52,015 nt of DNA from an uncultured Eubacteriales bacterium (lineage in GTDB: Bacteria; Bacillota; Clostridia; Peptostreptococcales; Anaerovoracaceae). Positions within the stretch are counted from its first letter, which is position 1; every line of letters begins with the position of its first letter. Of this stretch, positions 18,497-27,170 are shown one piece after another. The stretch is from positions 1 to 52,015 of the forward strand of contig CADBRA010000026.1 of the NCBI GenBank assembly GCA_902796965.1. Direction: 5' to 3'. The notes below the pieces were generated by a model. That model had not been told where the DNA came from, made no database searches, and saw nothing but the letters and a program-made list of their open reading frames with translations. A program made the translations under genes and the position numbers.

Positions 18497-19288
18497 TCAG
18501 TATTTTTCTGTTCCTTTGACAAGATCATCGGTGCTGAAATACACTTCAGCCATGTAAAGTCCCTGAGCCGGAGCCGTATGACCCGCCGCAGACCTGTCGC
18601 ACGCTGCGGCGATTTCCACAGCCCGATCAGCAGGAATCCTCCCGGTGCCGATATCGACAAGCGTTCCGGCCATTATTCTAACCATATTGTACAGAAATCC
18701 GGATCCTGTAACTGCAATTGAAATGTCTCTCCCTTCTTCGCGGATATTTACGGCATGGACAGTCTTCACTGTACTGCCCCTGAAATCATCAGATGCTGTC
18801 ATGAACGAACTGTAATCACGCGTTCCTGTAAAGAAAGACGCTGCTTTTATCATCGCATCTGTATTGAGCTGTTTTTTTACATTATATCTGTAATTCCTTA
18901 AAAAAACAGGCATGTTCTTCGCATTATATATTCTGTAAATATACGTCTTGCCGACAGCACTTTTTCTGGCGTGAAAGCCGGCAGGCACATCCTCAGCCGA
19001 CAATATTCTTATATCACCCTGTTTCATGCGGTTTTCAGCCAGAAGTCCGTTTGCCGCCCGGGGTATTCTGTCAGCCGGAATCGAGAATTCACCACTGAAC
19101 GTCGCACACTGACCCAGCGCGTGAACGCCTGCATCCGTTCTCCCTGTGCCGTCTATCGTGATATTGCCGCCACATAAAACAGAAAGCACCCTCTCAAGTT
19201 CGCCCTGTACAGTCCTCCTGCCGGGCTGTCTCTGCCATCCGTAAAAGGCCGTGCCGTCGTATTCGATTCTGATGAGCACATTTCTCAT
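18497..19288 (-). CDS. truA: tRNA pseudouridine(38-40) synthase
   Basis: Forms pseudouridine at positions 38-40 of tRNA anticodon stem-loops. The 263-residue length is normal. The catalytic aspartate lies in [14 protein letters not shown] near residue 52, preceded by the family start [16 protein letters not shown] strong promoter at 19326-19354 makes it the first gene of the truA-comEB-wecA-wecB transcript. Confidence 0.95.
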   Translation of the reverse strand: MRNVLIRIEYDGTAFYGWQRQPGRRTVQGELERVLSVLCGGNITIDGTGRTDAGVHALGQCATFSGEFSIPADRIPRAANGLLAENRMKQGDIRILSAEDVPAGFHARKSAVGKTYIYRIYNAKNMPVFLRNYRYNVKKQLNTDAMIKAASFFTGTRDYSSFMTASDDFRGSTVKTVHAVNIREEGRDISIAVTGSGFLYNMVRIMAGTLVDIGTGRIPADRAVEIAAACDRSAAGHTAPAQGLYMAEVYFSTDDLVKGTEKY

Positions 19289-19325
19289 AAAAAACCGTCT
19301 TTCACATGTAAATATACGCTTTTTT

Positions 19326-19354
19326 ATTATAGCACTAAGAAATTACTTGTTCAA
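19326..19354 (-). promoter_or_regulatory. Promoter of the truA operon
   Basis: Minus-strand TTGAAC and TATAAT are separated by 17 bases, about 40 bases before the truA ATG. It is one of the clearest vegetative promoters in the window. Confidence 0.8.
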
Positions 19355-19511
19355 TTCAACAAAACGGAAGGACATGGCAGCGGGCTTTTCTGTCTGCCTG
19401 CCTTTATAACAATTCACTCTGCCTTATCCATATGATCTGACACGTCAATATGCATGATGCAGCAGATAAAGAATATACCGTGCAAGTGCCGCGCGTGCGG
19501 CTGCCGCATGA

Positions 19512-19538
19512 TGAAAAAAGCGGGCCCACAGGTCCCGC
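19512..19538 (-). terminator. Intrinsic terminator after thiD
   Basis: On the minus strand a GCGGGACC/GGCCCGC stem is followed by TTTTTTC, about ten bases past the thiD stop. It ends the thiamin operon. Confidence 0.85.
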
Positions 19539-19548
19539 CAGATACAAT

Positions 19549-20367
19549 CTATTTTTCTGTAAAAATGTACATGTGATTTAATGGGCCCCGTCCATGCCCC
19601 AGATTGAGCCCTGCTCCGATCGCGCCTGTGATGTATTCCTTGGCCATTCTGACAGCGCCCTCGAGATCATCAGGATCTTCCGCCAGACCGCATGCTATTG
19701 CTGACGAAAGCGTACAGCCTGTACCATGAGTATTAGGATTGTCGATGTGGCGTTCCGTATACCAGACCATGCGGTCTTCGTCAGGAAGATAGAGCAGATC
19801 GTCGGCATTCGATTCAAGGTGTCCGCCCTTTACGAGAACTGCCGGGGCGCGGCCGCCGGCTTTCACTGACGCTTCAGCTATTATTCCGGCTGCCTTTTCT
19901 GCTTTTTCACGCGAATCTATTTCATCTATACCGCTCAGGATCTCTGCTTCCGGCAGGTTCGGAGTGATAACCGATGCAATCGGAATCAGCATTTTCTTCA
20001 GCGCTTCAGTCGCATCGTCCTGTATTAGCTTTCCGCCGCTCGTCGCCGCCATAACCGGATCCAGAACTATCGAACGCGCATTGTATTCAGTGAGTTTTTC
20101 TGCTATGACCTCTATTATACCTGCGTTTGAAACCATGCCTATTTTAACGGCATCCGGAAATATATCCGCACATATGCAGTCAAGCTGCTGTCCAACAAAT
20201 TCAGGCGGTGTATCGAAAACGCCGTAAACGCCTGTCGTGTTCTGCGCGGTCAGGGCCGTTACCGCACTCATCGCATACATGCCGTGCGCCGTTATCGTTT
20301 TTATATCGGCCTGCATTCCGGCTCCGCCGCTGCTGTCAGATCCAGCTATTGTCAGTACTTTTTTCAT
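19549..20367 (-). CDS. thiD: Hydroxymethylpyrimidine / phosphomethylpyrimidine kinase
   Basis: Phosphorylates HMP to HMP-P and then HMP-PP for thiamin synthesis. The 272-residue ribokinase-fold protein has the N-terminal GSDSSGGAGMQADIKT substrate motif and the C-terminal anion hole HGTGCTLSSAIACGL. It starts two bases after the thiE-HAD gene, so it is clearly cotranscribed. It supplies HMP-PP to the ThiE domain encoded just upstream. Confidence 0.96.
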   Translation of the reverse strand: MKKVLTIAGSDSSGGAGMQADIKTITAHGMYAMSAVTALTAQNTTGVYGVFDTPPEFVGQQLDCICADIFPDAVKIGMVSNAGIIEVIAEKLTEYNARSIVLDPVMAATSGGKLIQDDATEALKKMLIPIASVITPNLPEAEILSGIDEIDSREKAEKAAGIIAEASVKAGGRAPAVLVKGGHLESNADDLLYLPDEDRMVWYTERHIDNPNTHGTGCTLSSAIACGLAEDPDDLEGAVRMAKEYITGAIGAGLNLGHGRGPLNHMYIFTEK

Positions 20368-20369
20368 TT

Positions 20370-21695
20370 TTATACATCTTCTCTCTTAATGTTATCGATA
20401 CCCGGCCAGTCATGATAAGAATCGAGGTATATTCTGCTGTAGCTCTCTATAGCTGCCCGGTCCTTTGCCGAGCTCTCATCATAGATTCCTACGACCGTAA
20501 AGCCCGCATTTTCCGCCGTCTCGCCCGCGTATATCATGTCTTCGAATACAAGTGTCTCGCAAGGAGCCGCTCCAAGACTCGCCGCAGCGATATAATAAAT
20601 ATCAGGAAAGTGCTTTGTCGTTGCCCAGTCGTCGCAAGAAAATATTCCGTCGAAATACTTGTCTATGCCGAGCCTTTTGTTTGCAGATCTGATCATTCTC
20701 GACGGTGTCTGCGTGGCTACAGCCATTTTTATACCCCTTGACCTGAATTCCTCGAAAACATCTATGATTCCCGGCTTGATTTCAAGTTCATTCTTATAGC
20801 TGTACCAGACCATATCCATGATCTGATCGACGATTTCACTGTCAGTGCCCTTTGCTCCATATTCTCTGAACTTCGCGGCGCTTTCCTCCAGCGTCATGTA
20901 TTTTACACGTTCATCCAGACCAGGTTCCGCTTCGTGACCGAGAATCTCAGCAAATCTGCTCGGCACGCTCTCCCACATCGGCATCGAATCGAGAACAGTC
21001 CCGTCATAATCGAAAATCGCCGCCTTGAATTTATCTGAGCCGAGCGCTCTGTGCACAGCATCCGCCATGCGTGCCGCCGCATCTGTTGTATTTTCTCTGC
21101 CAAAGATTGCCGATATGGCCGCTGCGCCGGCTATGCCCGTTCCGGCAAGCTGACCGATATTTTCCTGATTTACACCGCCTATAGCAACGACAGGAATATG
21201 AACAGCCGAGCAAATGAGTTTCAGCTCTTCCCTTGAAAGCGGCATTGCATCGGCTTTAGACGATGTATGGAAGACAGCACCTGCTCCGATATAGTCAGCA
21301 CCCGCTTTTTCAGCTGCTTCAGCCTCTTTTGCGCTGTGAGCTGTCACTCCGAGGATCTTGTCCGGGCCGATTGCGGCTCTCGCATCTGACGGATCCATAT
21401 CATTCTGTCCTATGTGCACGCCAGCGGCGCCGGCGTCTATGGCCGCCTGCGGATTGTCATCGACAATGACAGGCACGCCATATTTTCTGAGCACATTTAC
21501 AAGTGCCTGCGCATGCATGGTAAGTTCCTCAGTGTCAGCATTCTTTTCACGTAGCTGAATCATCGTAGCTCCTCCACGTGCTGCTGCCTCGGCGGCGCTG
21601 ATCAGATCACGGAAGCTTCCGTCTCCTGTTATTTTTCTTTCTGTAACTGCATATACTCTCAGCTTGTCAGCGAGATTATTTTTCACGTTTCCCAT
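20370..21695 (-). CDS. thiE: Fusion: thiamin phosphate synthase (ThiE) + HAD-family phosphatase
   Basis: A two-domain protein of 441 residues. Residues 12-217 are a ThiE barrel (MIQLREKN 45-52, VIVDDNPQAA 77-86, GVHIGQNDMDPSDAR 92-106, VVAIGGVN 169-176) that joins HMP-PP and thiazole phosphate to thiamin phosphate. Residues 223-435 are a HAD hydrolase with nucleophile D229 and D231 in FDYDGTVLDS, motif II in VATQTPSR, a KHFPD lysine and FEDMIYAGE acids. I infer that the HAD domain dephosphorylates thiamin phosphate or a related pathway intermediate; its substrate is not proven by sequence. The start overlaps the end of cytX by 20 bases and has AAAGGA. Confidence 0.92.
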   Translation of the reverse strand: MGNVKNNLADKLRVYAVTERKITGDGSFRDLISAAEAAARGGATMIQLREKNADTEELTMHAQALVNVLRKYGVPVIVDDNPQAAIDAGAAGVHIGQNDMDPSDARAAIGPDKILGVTAHSAKEAEAAEKAGADYIGAGAVFHTSSKADAMPLSREELKLICSAVHIPVVAIGGVNQENIGQLAGTGIAGAAAISAIFGRENTTDAAARMADAVHRALGSDKFKAAIFDYDGTVLDSMPMWESVPSRFAEILGHEAEPGLDERVKYMTLEESAAKFREYGAKGTDSEIVDQIMDMVWYSYKNELEIKPGIIDVFEEFRSRGIKMAVATQTPSRMIRSANKRLGIDKYFDGIFSCDDWATTKHFPDIYYIAAASLGAAPCETLVFEDMIYAGETAENAGFTVVGIYDESSAKDRAAIESYSRIYLDSYHDWPGIDNIKREDV

Positions 21696-22869
21696 TTATT
21701 CCTTTCGCTGCAGCGTTCACGATAACGCACATAATTACCACGATCACGACGACCGGCAGAGTGCTGCCGACCGGAGTGTCGATATTCATGAAAATCCTGT
21801 ATATTATGAAGCCGGCCGCCCATATCACAAAATTCGCCCAGTTCACCGGCCGGGACGAACTGTCGTTCCTGTTTATGAAGTAATCAGCCGCAAGCACTGA
21901 AATCATAGGTACGAACACAGAACCTATAAGATAAAGAAAATTCTCATAGAAAGAGTCTGGCACGAAAAGAGATATCAGCGTTCCGACAGCTGTGACGACA
22001 GCGGCAGCCGCTTTCTCGTTTATTTTATCATAAATGCCCGCTGCACTCACACCTCCTGAAAAGGCATCCAAGAAAGTTGTAGTGACAGTTGAAAGTACAA
22101 CAATGAGAAGTCCCGCGGCGCCGAGCCCTGCTTTAAGCATGATCTCCGCGATGCTTCCCGACGGAACGAGTTCAGCCGCGGCCATTCCGATGATGAACAT
22201 CCAGCACGAACCGAGCCCATATGTTATAACGCTTACGAGAGTCGCTGGCAGTGCCCTCTCCGCCGTTCTCGTATAGTCAGAAATCAGAGGCAGCCACGAA
22301 ACAGGCATAGCTGCGGCCAGCTCTACAGCCGCTCCGAAGCTGAGAGCACCACTGCCTTTGGAAAACGAAGCTCCGCCGCCGAAAACTACGACGCTTAGGA
22401 TCACAGTGAGCACAAACAGCAGTCCCATTACAACGACATTGAGCTTCCCTATATGTGTCACGCCGATAAGCACTGCTGCGAGAATCAGAACACCGATCAC
22501 GATGACCCACAGCGATCTGCTCTCAAAAACGCCCGGACCTCCTGCTGAAGCAGCCGCATCAGCGCCCTGTCCTGTCATGACTGCCGTCCAGCCAACGAGC
22601 TGCAGCACGTTCATGAGTGCAAAAAAAGAAGCTCCGTATCTTCCGAATGATATGCGAACCGTACCCATGGCACTGCTGCCCGTTCTCGCTCCGATAATCC
22701 CGGCAAGAAACATCAGCGTACAGCCGATGACATGACCGATGATTATAGCTGCCATTCCTCTTGCAGCACCCATGCCTGCGAATGACGTGCCTGTCAGCAG
22801 CTCTGCGATCGATACAGATGCACCAAACCATATCAGGCCATTTTCAAAGACAGAAGTTTTTTTCTCCAA
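21676..22869 (-). CDS. cytX: Hydroxymethylpyrimidine transporter of the NCS1 family (CytX)
   Basis: Predicted importer of the thiamin pyrimidine precursor HMP. About twelve hydrophobic segments and the family start KTSVFENGLIWFGASVSIAELLTG place it with CytX. I chose the TTG at 22869 because AAAGGAG lies six bases upstream and known relatives start near here; an ATG at 22908 would add 13 hydrophilic residues. It is the first gene after the TPP riboswitch and overlaps thiE-HAD, so uptake, phosphorylation and coupling are encoded together. No thiC or thiazole genes are present, which suggests salvage. Confidence 0.9.
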   Translation of the reverse strand: MEKKTSVFENGLIWFGASVSIAELLTGTSFAGMGAARGMAAIIIGHVIGCTLMFLAGIIGARTGSSAMGTVRISFGRYGASFFALMNVLQLVGWTAVMTGQGADAAASAGGPGVFESRSLWVIVIGVLILAAVLIGVTHIGKLNVVVMGLLFVLTVILSVVVFGGGASFSKGSGALSFGAAVELAAAMPVSWLPLISDYTRTAERALPATLVSVITYGLGSCWMFIIGMAAAELVPSGSIAEIMLKAGLGAAGLLIVVLSTVTTTFLDAFSGGVSAAGIYDKINEKAAAAVVTAVGTLISLFVPDSFYENFLYLIGSVFVPMISVLAADYFINRNDSSSRPVNWANFVIWAAGFIIYRIFMNIDTPVGSTLPVVVIVVIMCVIVNAAAKGINGKREK

Positions 22870-22932
22870 TTTTCTCTCCTTTCTGTCGTGAGACATCGTG
22901 CCCTGCATAATCCGCTATTACCAGCGCTGCTC

Positions 22933-22968
22933 AAAAAAACAAAAACGGCCGCCGAAACTGGCGCCCGT
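22933..22968 (-). terminator. Riboswitch-controlled terminator before cytX
   Basis: A stem of eight pairs with one mismatch (ACGGGCGCC / GGCGGCCGT) around AGTTTC is followed on the minus strand by TTTTTGTTTTTTT. It lies between the TPP aptamer and cytX and is the likely off-switch. The short sequence CAGTTTCG occurs both before and inside the hairpin and could take part in the alternative fold. Confidence 0.85.
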
Positions 22969-22990
22969 CAAAAATCGAAACTGCCGGCAC

Positions 22991-23085
22991 TGTCCCTGCG
23001 TTGGCATTATCCAAATCAGGTGTGAGCAGGCACACGCCCGCTCTGGGTCGAAGCCGAACTTCCTCTCAGCCGTTTAAAGCTCCCC
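22991..23085 (-). promoter_or_regulatory. TPP riboswitch (THI element)
   Basis: The minus strand shows the conserved aptamer pieces in order: GGGGAGC, GGCTGAGAGGAAG, CGACCC, ACACCTGATTTGGATAATGCC and AACGCAGGGA (written here in separate parts). Binding of thiamin pyrophosphate would favour the downstream terminator and shut off cytX, thiE-HAD and thiD. Confidence 0.96.
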
Positions 23086-23158
23086 ATAAAACCATAACAA
23101 CGATAACATCACAGTGCCGAGTTGTCAACACTGCCGCAATGCATAAACCATTGCCGGT

Positions 23159-24046
23159 TTACGTCAGCTCCGCTGACAGAACTGCTGCCGCGGAAGCAGC
23201 GATCCAAGGCGCCATCGGATGCGAAGCACCTGGTTCCGATTTTCTGAATATAAGAAGCAATGCGAACCACACGGTGCTCGAAATGACAGATGCAGAAAAA
23301 AACACTGCCGAAGCGGTCATCCAGTCTCCGCCCGGCGACCCTGCAGCCGCTCCGCAAGCCGCCATAAGCTTAACATCGCCCATGCCGAATGCTTCCTGAC
23401 CGCTCACAATACGGCCAAGCAGAGCCGAAAGCAGTATCAGGCAAGCTGCTCCCGCAGCTCCGGAAGCAGCTCCGGCAGGCGAACCGCATGCGGCCGCGTA
23501 CAATGCCGCAAGCGCGGCCACACCGGCGCTCAGCTGATCCGGTATTATGCAGTAATCGATATCGCTGAGCGCTGCAGCCGCCAGAAGCACAGAAATCATC
23601 ACAAAATACAGCAGACGGACTGCAGCCGGACCGGCGCATATCCACAGAGCAGGATGGTCCAGCCGTTCTGCTTTCAGGTCGGCCTCATACTCCGTCACTT
23701 CGCCTGGCTGCGGGCGCTCCTCTGATATTGACTGCAGAATCACGCTTCTGCTATGTCTTTCGGCGAATATCGTATTGACGTTGTCCACCGCACCCGCAGC
23801 CCCATAATCGGCTAAGCATGCGCCGGCCATCGGAAAGATCATGACAAAAAGATACATCATGATGGCGAAGCGCGATAAGTGCTTCCGACGGCAGCGGTTC
23901 GCTTTTTTATGCTGCGGCCCTGCCTCTTCTCCGTACTCACAGAGCCACTTCGCCGGCAGGGCTATATAGAGAGAGACCGCCATAAACGCTGCTGTACAGG
24001 CAGCCACAGCCGTAGCTGATATCTGAGCAAAAAAAATATATGTCAT
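23159..24046 (-). CDS. A24-family prepilin peptidase, stand-alone
   Basis: Membrane aspartyl protease of the prepilin peptidase/TadV group. The 295-residue protein has several hydrophobic segments and the two catalytic aspartates in SDIDYCIIPDQL (D162) and GMGDVKLM (D224). The cysteine-rich N-methylase domain of PilD is absent. Instead an N-terminal region includes a hydrophilic segment near 100-130. No pilin or secretion ATPase gene lies nearby, so its substrate must be encoded elsewhere. The last residues (LSAELT) are encoded by the dispersed palindrome, so the gene's 3' end was formed or extended by that element. GGAGAG lies before the ATG. Confidence 0.85.
   Translation of the reverse strand: MTYIFFAQISATAVAACTAAFMAVSLYIALPAKWLCEYGEEAGPQHKKANRCRRKHLSRFAIMMYLFVMIFPMAGACLADYGAAGAVDNVNTIFAERHSRSVILQSISEERPQPGEVTEYEADLKAERLDHPALWICAGPAAVRLLYFVMISVLLAAAALSDIDYCIIPDQLSAGVAALAALYAAACGSPAGAASGAAGAACLILLSALLGRIVSGQEAFGMGDVKLMAACGAAAGSPGGDWMTASAVFFSASVISSTVWFALLLIFRKSEPGASHPMAPWIAASAAAVLSAELT
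23163..23177. repeat. GGA-core palindrome (GTCAGC subtype) at the prepilin peptidase 3' end
   Basis: This exact 15-base copy ends two bases before the stop codon and encodes most of the final LSAELT. It is in the opposite reading orientation to the copies in tilS and wecA. Confidence 0.85.
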
Positions 24047-24078
24047 AGAAAACTCTCCTTCAATCTATGACATATATT
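24035..24078. repeat. 14-bp inverted repeat enclosing the prepilin peptidase ribosome binding site
   Basis: AATATATGTCATAG and CTATGACATATATT are perfect inverted repeats 16 bases apart. Read on the coding (minus) strand, the loop holds GGAGAG and the second arm contains the start codon, followed by a run of eight T. The first arm overlaps the proposed -10 box. It may be an operator, or an RNA hairpin if transcription starts further upstream. Confidence 0.8.
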
Positions 24079-24102
24079 ACCATTTATGGTGTGCTGTCGC
24101 AA
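24074..24102 (-). promoter_or_regulatory. Promoter of the prepilin peptidase gene
   Basis: Minus-strand TTGCGA and TAATAT are spaced 17 bases apart. The -10 box overlaps the outer arm of the inverted repeat. The remainder of 24103-24399 contains a GGA-core hairpin, a GCTGCT/AGCAGC stem and a GCCCG/CGGGC stem, but no gene that I can support. Confidence 0.5.
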
Positions 24103-24299
24103 CCAAATATCTGTTTTTCTGTATATTTGTTCCAATCGGTCGTAATTCTTTCAATTCGTATCGAATGATTACGTCTTCAGTCCAGGCTGTTCACAGTCAC
24201 TTTGACCTGAATCCGGCAAATCCCATTTCCGTCCATATATCTGATGCGCGCATTCCATCACGTTATGCCGGCTGTATGGCCAGAAACCGGCAGACGGTC

Positions 24300-24318
24300 T
24301 GTACGCGGAGCGTTCGCC
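24300..24318. repeat. GGA-core hairpin (TGTRCGC subtype)
   Basis: TGTACGCGGAGCGTTCGCC with stem ACGC/GCGT. It is nested within an outer CAGAC/GTCTG pairing. A near-identical copy is at 48902; copies with a compensating A-T to G-C change are at 35636 and 44714. Confidence 0.8.
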
Positions 24319-24399
24319 TGTCTGTATTTATAGGGAATTGCTGCTTCTACGTAACAGCAGCTCATGCTCTTTTACGCCCGTTCCGGGCCGTTTTCCGCG

Positions 24400-25587
24400 T
24401 TATTTCCCTCCGTTTGCCGAACTGTCAAGAAGTGACGAGTAATCCCTCAGGCATATGACATAATCCGGCTTGTATTTCCTGATGAATTCAGAAACCGTTC
24501 CTTTCTCATAGTAGCGCATATCTATCGTGTACATCTTGTCAAAGCTGTTGTAAAGTATGCATTCCAGAGCGTCGGTAAAGCTGTCTCCGTAGATCAGGAC
24601 AGATGGAAGCTCTGGTCTGTGTGTGTCTATCACGGCCTCAGGCAGATCACCGCCCATATAGTACTGATACGTGAGCTCAGTCGTAGTATCGGACTCGTCC
24701 GGTCCGTAATAAACGCGCGGAGCCTCCTCTTTGCCGTTTACAGTAAGGCTGAAATCTACAGGTCTTTTCAGTGTGAGCTTGTAGAGCGATTCGTCTATGT
24801 TTCTGAGATTCAATATCTTGCGTTCGTAAGCGCCGAGATACGGATTCTTCACCTTAGTGATATCCACCTCGCCGTCGCCGAGCACGTGCAGGCTGCTTCC
24901 AGTATCTTCGTTTATCTTTTCCATGATCGCCTTATATGTCCTGAAGGCTCCTTGAATTCCGTAGTGATTATCTATTTTCGAACTGTAGCCTGACGGCATT
25001 CCGTCCGCCTTGAACAGCGGGCCTATATCGAGGAAGCTTACGCCGTCGCTGTCAAGTCTCTTAGAAATTGCCGGAATCGTTGCATCAACATAATCAGACC
25101 AGTTATCCATGTACCACGGGTAGTCATCAGCATGGCACCAGAACTGCGGAGGAACAGCCACATAACAGAAATATCCGCCATATGATGCCGCTGCATCCGA
25201 TACTGCTTTGAGATTCGGTGCGATCTGATTGAGCTGCCACTGAACGTCCTTCGGATTCTTCTCATCATAATCGCAGTAGGACATCAGTATATCGCCCTTC
25301 ACAACGATATCGTTGACAACAGGACGTTTGAATACATCGAGGTCGAGTTCCGTTCTTGTCTTTACCATCAGCTTTCTGAGCGCTGAATGGTCTATCAGAA
25401 ATGACTCAAGATTGTCGAAGTAATCACCGTCCATGATTTCTTTTACTACAGCTGACGGCATGGATGCAAGGTCTCTGTTCTCATAATATGAATATTTTTC
25501 GTCTCTGTTTCCTATTGTGAAAACCATACAGACTGCTATAAACACTGTAAAGCAGAATATAATCAGTATCTCGGCAAATCTTTTCAT
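24400..25587 (-). CDS. AlgX/AlgJ-like (DHHW) membrane-anchored acyltransferase partner
   Basis: Predicted extracytoplasmic SGNH-fold protein that works with an MBOAT transporter to O-acylate a surface glycan. It has an N-terminal membrane anchor (about 5-25), a conserved segment with KIDNHYGIQGAF, and the serine motif YGDSFTDALE near residue 338. The gene starts 13 bases after the MBOAT gene, with AGAGG as ribosome binding site, so the two form an operon. The target glycan is unknown; none of the surrounding genes specifies it. Confidence 0.82.
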   Translation of the reverse strand: MKRFAEILIIFCFTVFIAVCMVFTIGNRDEKYSYYENRDLASMPSAVVKEIMDGDYFDNLESFLIDHSALRKLMVKTRTELDLDVFKRPVVNDIVVKGDILMSYCDYDEKNPKDVQWQLNQIAPNLKAVSDAAASYGGYFCYVAVPPQFWCHADDYPWYMDNWSDYVDATIPAISKRLDSDGVSFLDIGPLFKADGMPSGYSSKIDNHYGIQGAFRTYKAIMEKINEDTGSSLHVLGDGEVDITKVKNPYLGAYERKILNLRNIDESLYKLTLKRPVDFSLTVNGKEEAPRVYYGPDESDTTTELTYQYYMGGDLPEAVIDTHRPELPSVLIYGDSFTDALECILYNSFDKMYTIDMRYYEKGTVSEFIRKYKPDYVICLRDYSSLLDSSANGGK

Positions 25588-25600
25588 TGAAACCGCCTCT

Positions 25601-27028
25601 TCAGAACTGGAAATAGATGAACGGATTGAAGCTTCCGGTTACAAGCTTGAGATATGAAACAGCGAATACGCATAGCGCGTATATTTTCGGGCCCCAGAGC
25701 ATGAGCTGATTCGCTGCCGCACTGCCCGTCGATATGCATTTCTTCAGTGCGTTCTCTATCAGGACTTTGACCGGGAATATAGCGATCAGACACATTATCC
25801 ACTCAGGCCAATACTCGAGCAGATAATATACAGCTTCTCCTCCGCCGGCTCCTGAACCGAATCCGATCATCGAGAGCAGCATCTTCCCCGCGTACCCGAG
25901 CGTCGGTGAACGGAAAAACACCCAGCCTGCAATGACTATCAGCATAGTGTATATGTGCTTGAATGCGGCCGGAGACCGCTGAAGCGGGCTTGTCCAGACA
26001 AACTTTTCCATCAGCAGGAAAAACAAATACCAAAGCCCCCAGAATATAAAATTCCATGCGGCTCCATGCCACATGCCTGTAAGAATCCAGACTATGCTAA
26101 GATTTCTGATGTTTTTTGCTCTGGAGCAGTAGCTTCCTCCGAGTGGGAAATATACGTAATCTCTGAACCACGTTGACAATGATATGTGCCAGCGTCTCCA
26201 GAAATCAGTTATCGAATCCGCAATATACGGATAGTTGAAGTTTTCAAGGAAATGGAATCCGAACATGCGGCCGAGACCGATCGCCATATCAGAATATGAC
26301 GAAAAGTCAAAATATATCTGGAATGTATATGCTATTGCAGCAATCCACGCCGCGCCTGTCGTGAGATCAGGCGTATTCTGTCCGAAAACCGCATCTGCTA
26401 TTTCTCCCATAGGATTTGCGAGGACCATCTTTTTTGCAAATCCTATCATGAATCTGACTGTACCGGCAGAGAAATCCTCAATATTCTCGCGGCGTTCTGT
26501 TATTTCATGTTCCACAGTCGTATAACGGACTATAGGACCCGCAACGAGCTGCGGAAAAAGCGCAATGTACAGTGCCAGGTACAGCGGATTGCGCTGACAG
26601 TCAGCGTCTCCTCTGTAGACGTCTATTACGTAGCTCAGTCCCTGGAACGTAAAGAATGAGATTCCTATCGGAAGAGTTATATGCGGAACAGGAATCGGCA
26701 CACCGACCTGGTTTATGATCTCTGCGAAAAATCCCGCATACTTAAACCAGCCGAGCAGTGCAAGCCCCAGAATAACAGCAAGCGCCACGCCGGCTTTTCT
26801 GACTCTCTGGCCGTTTCCTTCTGCGGCGAGCAGACCGGATATATAGTTTATCGCTATCGACAAGAGCAGCAAAGCCGTGAATTTCACGCCTCCGAATGCG
26901 TAAAAGACAAGGCTGAATGCCAGTAATATGTAATTTCTTGCTTTCCTGAATCTCGAAGGTACTATAAAGTACACTGCCAGCAGGCATGGAAGAAAAAACA
27001 GGAGAAATGTCACACTGCTGAATACCAT
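25601..27028 (-). CDS. MBOAT-family O-acyltransferase (AlgI/DltB-like)
   Basis: Polytopic membrane protein that moves acetyl or another acyl group across the membrane to a partner transferase. The 475-residue protein has about ten membrane segments and the family core WRRWHISLSTWFRDYVYFPL, followed by the catalytic histidine in LTGMWHGAAWNFIFWG. Its partner at 24400-25587 follows directly. The pair resembles alginate-type acetylation modules. The dltA, dltC and dltD genes are absent, so D-alanylation is unlikely. Confidence 0.92.
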   Translation of the reverse strand: MVFSSVTFLLFFLPCLLAVYFIVPSRFRKARNYILLAFSLVFYAFGGVKFTALLLLSIAINYISGLLAAEGNGQRVRKAGVALAVILGLALLGWFKYAGFFAEIINQVGVPIPVPHITLPIGISFFTFQGLSYVIDVYRGDADCQRNPLYLALYIALFPQLVAGPIVRYTTVEHEITERRENIEDFSAGTVRFMIGFAKKMVLANPMGEIADAVFGQNTPDLTTGAAWIAAIAYTFQIYFDFSSYSDMAIGLGRMFGFHFLENFNYPYIADSITDFWRRWHISLSTWFRDYVYFPLGGSYCSRAKNIRNLSIVWILTGMWHGAAWNFIFWGLWYLFFLLMEKFVWTSPLQRSPAAFKHIYTMLIVIAGWVFFRSPTLGYAGKMLLSMIGFGSGAGGGEAVYYLLEYWPEWIMCLIAIFPVKVLIENALKKCISTGSAAANQLMLWGPKIYALCVFAVSYLKLVTGSFNPFIYFQF

Positions 27029-27077
27029 AAATCCAATCCTGAAACCCTGATTTTATTAGTGAAAAAACGTGATTTGT

Positions 27078-27106
27078 ATTATAACACAGTTTTATGCCAC
27101 TGTTAA
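27078..27106 (-). promoter_or_regulatory. Promoter of the MBOAT operon
   Basis: Minus-strand TTAACA and TATAAT are spaced 17 bases apart, about 50 bases before the MBOAT start. Confidence 0.65.
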
Positions 27107-27134
27107 GTCTGCCCGGCCAGTGTACGCCGGCATT

Positions 27135-27170
27135 CAAAAACCGCAGGGGATGGTTGGTCCGCTGCGGTTT
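27135..27170 (-). terminator. Hairpin terminator downstream of the DUF2889-like gene
   Basis: AAACCGCAG and CTGCGGTTT enclose a loop that adds GGA/TCC pairs. On the minus strand the stem ends in TTTTT. It lies about 300 bases past the DUF2889-like stop. The remainder of the gap 27171-27467 shows no supported gene on the minus strand. Confidence 0.7.
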
